Source of the DNA: Polytrichum commune
Taxonomy: Eukaryota > Streptophyta > Polytrichopsida > Polytrichales > Polytrichaceae
DNA: 64,000 nucleotides
Reading direction: 5' to 3'
Assembly (NCBI GenBank): GCA_950295325.1
Contig: OX485806.1
Span: forward strand, 28,644,001 to 28,708,000
Shown piece after piece: positions 34,010-44,775 of this stretch; position 1 is the first letter of the stretch; each line of letters begins with the position of its first letter. The translations under genes were made by a program, and so were the position numbers. Under the pieces are notes generated by a model. It saw nothing but the letters and a program-made list of their open reading frames with translations, made no database searches and was not told the DNA's origin.

Positions 34010-34240
34010 TAGGCACTGAGTGGGGAGAACCGACTGCTAGTTACTGATGAACCGGTTGAGTTTGACAAATAACCTGTTGAAGTTCAGGAGTTCAGGAAAA
34101 TAACAGATCATTTTAGAAGAATCTGTAGAATATTCCTCAAATTAATAAAGAAAACTGAAAGATCACAACATGTAACCGGTTGGACTTTAAAACACTAGGA
34201 TTCCGACCGATTATGCCCAGAAATCACCCCGGCAGTGAGC
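34010..34240 (+). repeat. R repeat, member 4
   Basis: It matches member 3 (GGGGAGAACCGACTG, GATGAACCGGTTGAG, TCCTCAAATTAATAAAG, GATCACAACATGTAACCGG, GATTATGCCCAGAAATCA) in the same orientation. It begins about 100 bp after the bZIP exon donor. Confidence 0.8.
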
Positions 34241-36380
34241 CTAGTGAAAAATCAACATTGGTAATCTACAAACCCGTTGATCTATAGTGCCCACCAGAGG
34301 AAAGCTTCTTTGTTTCACAAATGGGTGTAGAATGCTACCTTTTCTCCTTCGTTTAATTTCAGAAACTTTGGAGCTAAAAATGTTCAAAAACTAAAACAAG
34401 TTTGGTTGAAGGAAGCAAACCCATGTCATTGGCCCCCTTGCTGAGAAGTTGATGGAAACACGAGTTGCTGAAATATGATCTGCCTCAGGATTCGAATGGC
34501 CTTGGATATATCAGTGTGAACGTCGATACGCACACTCAGATTCTTAATTTCTACAGCCGGTGAACAATTGGACACTCATCAGTGAACAAACAAACCCTTG
34601 GAAGTCTCAATTTTCAAAAAACCCTTGTAAGTCAGAAGGTTCATACCCACATCGCTTGTGATACCGACAGATTATAAGGCACCAGCTTCAAATTCAAAAA
34701 ACAGGACACCACTACCAACATTGATGGCAAACACCGAAACCCCAAACAAGAAACTTTCCGGGCAATAGGTCAGGGCTTCACGAGCGGGCAGAACCGCTGT
34801 TCGCCTCGCAGAGACTTGCTGTCGAAAATTCCCATAAGTGCCTACCCCCACTTCACCCAACACATAAAGCATGGGCATCGCTCAAGACCCAGAAAATTTC
34901 ACCGTAGACACTCAAGGACTGGACCCGCACAGCACGCATCTTCTTGGGCACATTGAGGATCGTCCGAAAGTTTTGTGGAATGAGAAGAAAAAAACCTGTT
35001 ACAGCCAGAGAAATCGCTGCGAGCCTTCTGATTCTGATTTACCCCACAGCCATCACTAAGTTGGCTCCAAACTTAACTTGGACTGCTACCCACCTACCTT
35101 ACTCACCGCCTGATCCAAGAAGTTGCAGCAAGCATATGTCACCCATGCTCGGGGGGGACACTGGCGAAAAACGTAGGAACTACGTGCGATAAAATATAGG
35201 GTCTTGTATAAAAATTTGGCGTAAATTTTGTAAAATTATTAGATGTAGAATAGGGTGCTCTGGGATTGTGAAACATGATTATATGTAATATAGCATTTGA
35301 CAAAACATGATTAAATTACCTAAGTGGTACATATAAAATAGCATGGAGAAAAAGTGATAGTTTCAAAAATTAAATACTTTGCCACCAAAATATAAAACCG
35401 GCCCCACTTTAGACCTTTCGGAAATTGCATAAATGAAAAAAAAAATGCCAGCTAATTGCCTAAATACATTAGGAAATGGGGTCTATCAACCGATAAATTT
35501 TGCACTCTCTAGGCCCACTCTCGGGTAAAAATTGAAAAATCCGAGCTACCTCCAAAAAGCTCGGCAATTAGCCGTTTCCTCTAGAGAACTCCCCGGACTC
35601 TGCTCCCGCCTTCTCTCGCCCCCGCCTCCATCAACCCTAGTTGGCAGACCTCAACTTGGTGCAAGAGTGGCACTCTGCTTCTCCGAGGCCCTGGAACAAT
35701 CGGAGGATTCGGCTTCCAAACAATCGAAAACAATCAAGCAATCACCACCGGAAGCCTGGACATATAAGTAATATAGGGTACCATAAAATCAACCATCCAA
35801 GAATTTATAATTACCAATAGGGTGCAAATAATCACAACAATTTACCATTATTTCAAAAATTAGCATCCCTTATAATCCTTTCTCATAGGTAAATACCCCC
35901 CATTTTAATAGGTCATTATCGCAGGTGTATGCAAAATATACAAGGGAGTGCCCCCCCCCCCCCCCCCCGAGCACCCATGTGTAACTGGACTCACCGCTCT
36001 GCAGATGATCGATCGGTGCTGGAATGGGTAGTCTTTGAAGAAGAAGAATGGTCATTTAGCAGTAGACAGACAGATCCCAATTGAAAGTGGTGAGACAGTG
36101 GCTTGAGTTATCTCTTCACAATTTCCTCTGCGACCGCTCCGCACACCGCCCGGCAGCCCTCGCACCCACCTCGCAAACCCCGGACACAGCTCCCGCACAT
36201 TGTGAGCATCTGCCGGAGCGGATGAAGTTCATCTCTGGTTGCCGGATTTTCATTCAACTCATCCAGGACTCAAGCAAAACGTTGGTATTTGCCAACGGTG
36301 AGAAAGCAGGGGAAAGAGCAGCTCTATGACTCTTTCCGGCAGGACACACAAGCCGACAAGCTCTGACAGCTACCACACTC
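34241..36380. other. Intergenic
   Basis: No gene is recognised. Short frames at 35,532-35,771 and 36,081-36,329 have no family features. A poly-C run of 18 is at 35,951-35,968. Confidence 0.45.
35951..35968 (+). repeat. Poly-C homopolymer (18 nt)
   Basis: Eighteen consecutive cytosines followed by GAGCACCC. Length is likely to vary and to be error-prone in assembly. Confidence 0.9.
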
Positions 36381-36384
36381 CTCC

Positions 36385-36482
36385 ATTCTGGCACCCGCAT
36401 GTGTGGTGCCAGTTAAGCCCCAAACACCGGTCCCGGCACCATAACCGGCATGAACACCCCGGGTGTGGCCCCCCCCTAAGTG
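36385..36482. repeat. GC-rich hairpin cluster, MITE-like terminus
   Basis: CTGGCACC-CGCATGTGT-GGTGCCAG is a perfect 8-bp stem. The tract ends CACCCCGGGTGTGGCCCCCCC followed by TAA. The complement resembles the start of the GC-rich fold-back at 24,240. The other end was not located. Confidence 0.45.
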
Positions 36483-37240
36483 ACTCGGTAAGTAGGACAA
36501 GGATGCCTTGTCATAGTCCATAGCAAGACCCCTCGCATGCAATATATATAGTACTCCACAACTTTTGTGAATGGAGTAGATTGCATTCAAGTAATTTACG
36601 GTTGAATCAAGGAGGATGTGATGATGCTGTTGCACTTATGATATTCACTCCGGATTGCTTAATCTGTCAAGAGTAGAATCAATTAAGGTAAATGTTAGGG
36701 TTGGCTTCAGCTATTTGGGAGTTTCGGGCAGGCTTGTAATTTGTGAAAGTCCTTTGTTCACACCAAATAGACGAACTTGGACAATTTAGATCCGATGCAA
36801 GAAATTGTGAGGTATTTCATGTGCTCGACTAGCCACTGGCTCAGTGTTGATGCATTGGAACTTGATCAAAGCTTACCTCTTGCCACTGCTGTGTTTACGG
36901 TTAGTGAGGGACTTTGTGACAGAATGCTTGATTCAGATACCATGAAATAGTAAGGATTCGACCTAGCTTCTTGGTTTTTTAACAAATAGAAATCAAATAC
37001 TCTAAATAACAAAGAGAAAATTGGCGAGTGTAGCCCTCCTTTGAAACAATTGTACCCAAAGTTACTGTGCTGGAGGGACACTCAAGCACAATGTAACCAC
37101 ATCAGGCCAATTGTGATGCTCCAAGTTTTCATGGGGATCACATGGTCTTGGGATTTGTAATGACTAAGTAAAATCATCCATCGTGGATGAAGGCATTTTT
37201 TTTTTTTTTAAAGCCCCCACTAGGTTGAGGGCGGCTTATT
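36483..37240. other. Intergenic
   Basis: AT-rich DNA, no gene or repeat seen. Confidence 0.45.
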
Positions 37241-37291
37241 CCAATTTGATTTTATTAGAATAATTAAGAGTCTTTGTTGCAGTGCGTATGT

Positions 37292-37442
37292 TTGACAAAG
37301 TTTTTGTAAGTTTTTCACTTTTGACACGCAAAAACTTGCACAAAAGAAAAAGAAAAAAAGTCAATTGACACGCGCAATTTAGAAGTTGACACATACTGTG
37401 ACTTGTGAAGGAAAAAACACACGTCAATTGACACACTCTAAA
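37292..37442 (+). promoter_or_regulatory. TTGAC (W-box core) cluster upstream of peroxidase relic
   Basis: Seven TTGAC cores lie within 151 bp: 37,292, 37,321, 37,360 (reverse), 37,365, 37,386, 37,433 (reverse) and 37,438. Two of the pairs form GTCAATTGACAC. TTGAC is the core of the WRKY-binding W-box, although most copies here continue with A instead of the preferred C or T. They lie 36-186 bp upstream of a TATA box and a class III peroxidase relic, a gene class often under WRKY control. Regulation is inferred. Confidence 0.55.
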
Positions 37443-37477
37443 TTGAAATGACACGTATTATTAGGAAACTTAAGTAC

Positions 37478-37485
37478 TATAAAAT
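37478..37485 (+). promoter_or_regulatory. TATA box of the peroxidase relic
   Basis: TATAAAAT lies 63 bp upstream of the ATG at 37,548, leaving room for a short leader. The core promoter survived although the gene did not. Confidence 0.6.
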
Positions 37486-37547
37486 GCAGCTCAAGTATCT
37501 GGAAAACATAACCCATAATAGTAGGAGAACTTCCTACACTCACTTAC

Positions 37548-37762
37548 ATGCTTAAGTTTAACCTTGTTCTTGTAATTTCCTTCGTAACCGGGAAGGCTCT
37601 ACAGTTGAGACGGTGATCAAAGAGGTGGTGGAGGCTAAGTACAAGGCTGACAAGATCATTGTTCCTGGTCTATTGTGGATGTATTTCCACAGTTGTTTTG
37701 TACAAGTGTGTGAATGAACAATTTGTCCCAACGGATCTCAAAGAGTGATGCTTTGGCTAGTT
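37548..37762 (+). pseudogene. Class III peroxidase, 5' fragment
   Basis: ATG 37,548 opens a signal-peptide-like stretch (MLKFNLVLVISFV). After a one-base frameshift near 37,590 the frame reads EGSTVETVIKEVVEAKYKAD, IIVPGLLWMYFHSCFVQVCE, stop, TI.PNGSQ. This follows the secreted plant peroxidase N terminus up to the distal haem pocket (R..FHDCFV.GCDASIL). The distal His is kept, but the catalytic Arg has become Trp, Asp after His has become Ser, the Gly before Cys is Val, and a TGA replaces an Ala codon. The gene ends 20 bp before a hAT-type MITE. It is clearly dead. Confidence 0.75.
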
Positions 37763-37782
37763 TAAAATTGGGTTAATTCTAA

Positions 37783-38459
37783 CACGGGTAGATCACTCTA
37801 AGGCATTTTTGTGCACCACGTGCGGCTGGGGTTTTTTTGTTTTGGGGCTATTTACCTTCAAGGGCTGAATTAAAGCCTCCCTATAATTACTTAAAATTTA
37901 AAATTGGCCCATTCGTTTGCACCCTTCCATTACTTATATTGTCCAAGTCATTGCAATTTTTTGTACTTTATATTCCTTTTAAGTAATAAAAGCTAATCTA
38001 CTTCCTAACGCAATTGATGAGTGTTGAGGGAAAGCATGGAAACAAAGAAGGGTGCAAACAGTAATACCATTGCAAACAGAGTTATGAAGAAAACACATAG
38101 GAGACCATAGCAAAAAAATATCATTGCAAATACTGTTATGATGAAAACACATAGGAGATGCCAACACAAATACCATAGTGGTCATTGCATTATCATCCAT
38201 CCCCGTGAGTCCTAAACCCATTTACATACTATACTAAACATACCTTCTAGGATCCTTATCTACAGCCCCTATATTAATTTTACAAAAAATTAATGGCCCA
38301 CGTTTTATGTCCATCTAAATTACTTATAATGGGATTGTCTACATTTAATGGCCCCTTCATTATTTGGAATTCCTTTATAATTTTTATTTCAAATGATTTT
38401 AATCCTCTCTATATTATGCCGCACGTCGTTTTTAAAATGCACTAAGTGATCTACCCGTG
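37783..38459. mobile_element. hAT-type MITE, family M, copy 1 (677 bp)
   Basis: Perfect 15-bp terminal inverted repeats (CACGGGTAGATCACT) are flanked by the 8-bp duplication AATTCTAA (37,775-37,782 and 38,460-38,467). It is longer than copy 2 by an internal stretch that includes a ~60-bp tandem repeat (ATGA.GAAAACACATAGGAGA, twice). There is no coding capacity. Confidence 0.95.
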
Positions 38460-38489
38460 AATTCTAAGGCGTCCTAGCTTGACACTAGA

Positions 38490-40080
38490 TGATTTGAAGT
38501 AAACTTTGCATAGTGCAGATGGTACATCAGAATCTATGTTTGAGGTTGTCACTCGACCATTGGAGAAAATGCATTGGATGATTCTCAACCAAGTAGCTTC
38601 AACCACTGATGGGGCTTCTAGTATGACGAGACATTGTACGGCACTAGCAGCTAGAATGCGTGCAGAGGTTTCAACTCTTATGAATGTGTATTATATTACA
38701 CATCATGAAGCTTTAGCTGCAAGAGATGCAACTAGAGTTTTTCTAGGGTTCAAATGTTGGATTGTTTTGCCAACAAGGTTTATGAGTGGGTGGGCCGTAG
38801 TACAGAACGATGCAATGAGCTAAAACGATTGTCGAAGGATGTATTTAAAAAAGATTATCTAGTGGTTTTACAAATTCATGCAGTATGGTGGTTTTCTTGA
38901 GGTAATGTCGTGACTTGCTTACTACAGTGCATGCCGGCGGTATTAGAATTATTCAAAGATGAAGAGCCGCATTGGTATGAGATCATGTGCTCTTTTAAAT
39001 TCCATTTTTATTTGAACTTGCTTGTAGATGTTTTACACGAGTTGAATAAATTGAATATCAAATTTCAATATGATATGGTTGATGTCACAAATATTAGTGC
39101 AACCATCGATATCACTATTTTAATTTTATCGTGTCATTTTTTATCCGGGAATGGGCCTATGTTTGGTCGTACAAGCAAGAATTTGGGGAAAATTTTGAGG
39201 GAATCTTCAAGAATTCTTCAGTTGAGTGATGAAAACAATACAGAAGATTGTATTATTCATGCTTCGGCAACCGATGGGTCCAATGAACTACAACAATGCA
39301 TATTATTGGGTGCATCTTATGTGCAAAGAGTTGTTCATGCTTTGAATGATCGTTTCCCATACCTTCCAATATTCAATGCAGCCAAACTTTTCAGCCATGG
39401 GTAGATCACTCTAAGGCATTTTTGTGCACCACGTGCAGCTGGGGATTTTTTGTTTTGGGGCTATTTACCTTCAAGGGTTGAATTAAAGCCTCCCTATAAT
39501 TACTTAAATTTCAAAAATGGCCCATTTGTTTGCACCCTACCATTACTTGTATTGTCCAAGTCACTGCAATTTTTTATACTCTATATTCCTTTTAAATAAT
39601 TTTGGACAGACGGAAATCCCAATTATCATCCATCCCCGTGAGTCCTAAACCCATTTACATACCATACTAAACATACCTTCTAGGATCCTTATCTTCAGCC
39701 CCTATATTAATTTTACAAAAAAATAATGGCCCACGTTTTATGTCCATCTAACTTATTTATAATGGGATTGTCTACATTTAATGGCCCCTTCATTATTAGG
39801 AATTCCTTTATAATTTATATTTCAAATGATTTTAATCCTCTCTATATTATGCCGCATGTCGTTTTTAAAATGCACTAAGTGATCTACCCGTGTTTTCAGC
39901 CCTCGTAATAATCCAAGTGATGATAATGACCGAATCACAGATACCGAATTGTGGCTCGAAAGGATATTATTAAAGTTTCAATACACTAAAGAAGAAAGTG
40001 ATATGTGTAACGGAGAACTCCTGAAATTTGCGGAAACACTTTGACATGAGTGTGAGAACAAAACAATATTTGAGGCTTGG
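38490..40080 (+). pseudogene. ZNF862-like hAT transposase relic, split by a MITE
   Basis: Successive pieces are: 38,506-38,820 (STTDGASSMTRHCTALAARM, ITHHEALAARDATRVF), a frameshift, then about 38,750-38,905 in another frame with a stop, then 38,910-39,395 (CMPAVLELFKDEEPHWYEIM, VQRVVHALNDRFPYLPIFN), the MITE, and 39,901-40,080 (LWLERILLKFQYTKEE, then a TGA). The order TDGA...HREALAA...MPAILELFK...LPIF is that of DUF4371/ZNF862-like hAT proteins. The C-terminal dimerisation part seen in hAT elements B and C is missing here. No terminal repeats were found for this copy. Confidence 0.75.
39396..39892. mobile_element. hAT-type MITE, family M, copy 2 (497 bp), inside a hAT gene relic
   Basis: The ends CATGGGTAGATCACT and AGTGATCTACCCGTG differ from copy 1 by one base. 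The flanking 8-bp duplication is TTTTCAGC (39,388-39,395 and 39,893-39,900). Taking out the element and one duplication leaves the interrupted reading frame continuous across the site (LFS|PRNNP). The insertion therefore followed while the frame was still locally open. It lacks about 180 internal bases of copy 1. Confidence 0.95.
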
Positions 40081-40264
40081 CTAGGGGTGCATTTATTTTT
40101 AATCTATATTAAAATACATATTCTAAAATGCATTTTTTAAATACTCAAAGAAATTTGAGGCGTTTTTTAATGTCTTTTATTACAAATTCACTACTACATT
40201 TAGTCCAAGCCAGTAGAGTGAATATAAATACGCAGAACTTTGCCAATTGTTCCATATTACCATA

Positions 40265-41961
40265 TAGCATTAGTGCATTCACGTAGGTTTCAAGGAAGGT
40301 AGATCTACTTTGGATCACATCCTTACACTACAATCTCTATTCAAACAAGAGATATTTGCATGTTGATGTCTTTATTCTTTCTTTGTCAATTTCAAAAAAA
40401 ACTTTTGACACATTCCCGCGTGACAAGCTTTGGGAACGCCTCCAAAGACTAGGGGTACCACCTCATTTGCAACAAGATGTAAAAGCCATGGACACCGCAG
40501 TCCACACAAAAGTTTGAATAAACGGTGACACACATGGTGAAGTAATGTCCGACATCGGCGTTGAATAAGGATGTCCCCTCTCCCCCACACTATTTGGCTT
40601 GTACATTGATGAACTTGAAACATATTTGGATGAGATCGACAGGGGTTCTCCGTGCTTATTTAACACAGATTTGCCATTCTTCTTTTTGCCGACGATGTTG
40701 TTCTACTTTCTAGATCAGGCGCAAACCTACGATGACTTTTAAACAAGCTATATGAGTTTTGCACTTCTTTTGGCCTTGAAGTTAATATAGCTAAGACTAA
40801 AATTATGATATTTGGCCACAACAAAAAGAAATTAAACCAAAATGCATTTTACCTAAACAAGGAACAACTTGAGATCGCTCATGAATACAAATACCTTGGG
40901 ATTGATATTTATTCACATGATTACTTTGAGCCATCTGTAAAAGGCGAGGAATTGCAGGTATGAAAGCGTTGATGGGAACTTTAAAGGAAAGAAGCAGTAA
41001 TCGGCATCACATGTTGGGAATTAAAATCTCACCTATTCAAGGCTTTAGTGCTTCCTACTTTCACTTATGGCACTGAAATTTGGGGAGGTGACTTGAAAAA
41101 CTCTCATTGGAAAGTCTTTGAGAAGGGCATTAAGATGTATATGATGTCTCGCGTCAAAGTGCATTCTTCAACTACCTATCATATCTTACTGGCCAAATTT
41201 AGAGAACTTCTCATAGAGTTATACGCTCTCAAGCCTACTATGGTCTTTCAACAATAGATTGCCCACCTATCCCCCTCTTGGCTAGTGAATAAAGTAGCCT
41301 CACTATCCCAACGCTTGGCCAAACAAGGATTTAACACTTGGTACAAATCAACAACCATATGGAAGACATCATGGGGTTTATCTCATTGGGAAACCCATGA
41401 CAACCCAACCTCATCAAAAACAACATATGTTGATATCAACGAGTTTTTTCTTGCTAAAGAGTGGAACTCTTTCCATCTCTTTGGGAAGAAACTAGATTAC
41501 CTCCACCTCAAGGATTTTCTTAAATACGAATGGGAGTTGTACTTGAAGCCACCATTGACTCCACCACAACACAAGATCATTGTTGCCTACTACACCTCGA
41601 ACCATGGACTTGCCATTGAAACTAGACAATGGACCAGTATCCCTATCTCTAAAGATACTAGACTATGACACTTTTGCTCCTATAATGCAATTAAAAATGA
41701 GACACATATCGTGTTGAAATGTCCCCTATACAACCCCATTAAAGATAAGTTTCCATCACTATTTGAGAACGTAGTTCCAACGAGCCTCAAGTCTTTCTTT
41801 CAATTAGACCAACAAGTTAACATTAGCCCCTATCTCACGGAGCCTACCGCACTCCTCCACTCTAGAGAATTAATTGGTTTGAAACTATCTTGATGTACTT
41901 TCAATTCCATTAGCCTTTTCAGCTTTCCAGACAATAAAATCAATTTCATTTCATTTCATTC
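40265..41961 (+). mobile_element. Non-LTR retrotransposon (LINE) 3' relic with reverse transcriptase remains
   Basis: A decayed reverse transcriptase reads GFKEGRSTLDHI (40,288), then GCPLSPTLFGLYIDELE (40,570) and the catalytic motif LLFADDVVLLS (40,676), with several stops and frameshifts. The downstream connector and C-terminal part survive in open pieces: 41,048-41,257 (YGTEIWGGDLKNSHWK), 41,285-41,668 (NTWYKSTTIWKTSWGLSHWE) and 41,711-41,893. A zinc-knuckle-like CHFCSYN...C.LYN stands at the last junction. The 3' end is CAATAAAATCAATTTCATTTCATTTC, a short pentamer tail typical of LINE 3' ends. It is 5' truncated. Confidence 0.85.
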
Positions 41962-44775
41962 ATTGTAAGCATCCTTGCCAGGTCATGCCTTGTCAACTTT
42001 CTGATGTTTTGTAGAGTTAGTTAGATGGTGATAAAACAACACCCTAAAATCTTGCACAATAAGTACATATTGATTCTCAGAATGACCATTTCATCAAGCA
42101 TTAGGCTCGCGTGTCAATTTTGGCTCATCTACCAATAGGCTTGAATGCTAGTTACTTTTTGCATGTGAAACTCAAATAAGACATATTTTTGTACATTGAA
42201 ATCCCCTTTCAAGTGCTAATGAGAAACATCTAAGACTTCATCAACATAAATAACATCAAATACGCTTAGCACCTCCTACCTATGACAAGGTTTTTATTGG
42301 TACCTGATTTAGATTGTGTCATTTGTAACATACTGGACAAAACTTAATGCATACAATTAGGTTGTGCCCAAAAGTCATGCATATGTCTAGATCATGTCAA
42401 CAAAAGTGCACTTCCAATAACCAACTACATCAGGGGAGCTCTGATTTTCAATCTGGTATTTGTTGATGTTTCATAAAATTTGGATCATCCAGCACAAGGA
42501 TGATTTGACAGTCAAATTGATGGCACTATATTGAGGCCATGCCAATGAGAATTAAAAGGACAATTACAACAGTGCAATCATGCAATATGACCCAAATCTG
42601 ATTCACAGTTGGCCCCAATGGGGAATTTTACAGCGATGGAGTGTCTTCATGGAAACATAAAGAAACATTCAATCATGAAGCAATGCACACTATTCTTCGC
42701 TGGGGACACTTACGCTGCTATGTCAATCGGTATGCCAAAATCTAAGTGAAGTCTATCCAGACTTGCAGAGGCATTGAATCCATCCTGTAAACTTAAATGT
42801 TACCTATGTAGGCATGTGCACTACCTGCATACAACCAAACCAACAGACATAAAAAAAAAATCAGCCAATACAAAAAAGATGTCTAACTATAACACGCGCT
42901 GGGAGCAGAAATAGAAACTGAATTGTTTTCACAGACTTGAGCAGGTATTCTACCAACATTTAGAGCAAATTGAATATGTGAGAGGAAATCTTATTGAATA
43001 CAAAACAAACTGTAGACCAACTTGACAGAGATACCCCAGTAGTTGTAAATGCGGATCCTCAAGTACATTATTGGAACTATTTCCTCAATATTCCAAAGAC
43101 TTGTAATGAAAGCAGAAAAAAAACATTTATGCTTGAGTTTGTCTACTGGGACAAATATCGTCATCTTTATAAAATTCATTAAGAATCTTTATTTGTTGAG
43201 AATTCAAAAACGTTTAATAATTCTGATGTGTTAATTTATCCCTGTTTACAGTGACATGACATTGAAACTAAGTTGTGACTTCTTTATCATTGAATTATTA
43301 CTAGCAACATATAAACGATATCTTCCTGAGTCCAAATTTAGTGCTCACTATGATTAACCTCTATTCCCAAAGTGCAGAAATTTTCTTTGATACTCACACA
43401 GAAATACAATGGACTTTAATGTATTCACATCATCTGATTAACCTCAAACTGGTTTTGTACACAACTATTTACTCAAAATGGTTTTTTATCTACCCCTCCT
43501 CTCTGACACCTCAGTGAGAAGCAGTAAACACAAATGCTTTGAAATCACATGTACTCTGCCACACTTTTGGCATATTAGTCTCACTTTTTTCAGTTCAGTT
43601 GTCATTAGAACAACATACAAAAGCATATCTCCTTATTTCAATTTGCTTCAGCATTAAGTATCCTATAACATGACATAACAAGATCAAATCCAAGTTCATG
43701 GTTGATGTTCAGAAGAGAAATGGTGTTGAAAATAGAATACTTGCTTACGGCGCCAATCCCTTTAAAGCCATGAAGATATAGTAGGTAAAGAAATAATCTC
43801 CATATAATCTCAGACTCACCTAACCACTGTGAATCCATCACTGGGAATTATGTCTGATCTCACAACTGCCAAACTTCTGTACTGATTTGCACTATTCCTC
43901 TGCAAGGCATGCATCTGATAGTTGGTCATCAATTACATTGAAGTCAAAGAGCAAATAGTAATGTGTCAATATTAACTGGAAAGAGTAGAAAAAGTGTCAT
44001 TATCTTGGATCAATACTCCTCCTTAGACCTATTACACAAATTTAATAAAACCACACTGAAGGTGACTAGTACCTTCTTTGAAGCTCCTTCACAACAAACT
44101 ATGCCATTTGAGACGTGTCCACCTGAGAGACACTGCAGAGATGCAGAGCCATGACAACATCTCAGATTATCATTGAGAACAACCATGTTTAGCAGAAACT
44201 TACTTCACCTTCTCTGTGACTTAAATCTATACAAACTAAGGACCACTTCCACATATAAGGTGATTGAATTTCTTTTGCCAACTATTAAAATGTGTGAAAA
44301 CCAGACTTAATCCTAGCATGCTTTTATCCAGGCTCTTGACAACAAGGCATTCTTTACATTACAAAGAATTTTGATGCATTGATAGTCTCACAATGAAGAA
44401 TACAAGGAAAACAAGGGAGTAAACCTGGTCTACTCCATAACAAGCCACAGAAAGCTTTAAAGAAGATTCTGGGCTATACAAAACTGTGAGCTCAAACAAA
44501 TCAACAGTGACTTTCAAGAGGTGGCTTAGAAATGAATAACAATTAACAGCTCCAGAGTGACAGCCACTATAGTGTTTCATCAACATGTAAAAGTTTGATG
44601 TCTCATGTTGAGAGATCTTGCAATAACAGATATGTTGAACAAATGAGAGCTCATCTATAGACTATAGAGCTTCTTCACAGCGAGGAGGGCCTAAGCAGAG
44701 ATTTCTAGGGCCCAGTCCTGTCAGAATGCAGAATGTGGACTTAAGAAGAGATGGTCAAGGCTTTTGATAAAAGAC
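41962..44775. other. Intergenic and 3' flank of SNL
   Basis: No gene, RNA or repeat was recognised in 2.8 kb of AT-rich DNA. The part next to 44,775 is presumably the 3' untranslated region of the minus-strand SNL gene, whose polyadenylation site I could not fix. Confidence 0.5.

Noticed and set aside
35532-35771. 79-codon open frame with Pro-rich middle
   Set aside because: No recognisable domain, splice context or repeat in another locus.
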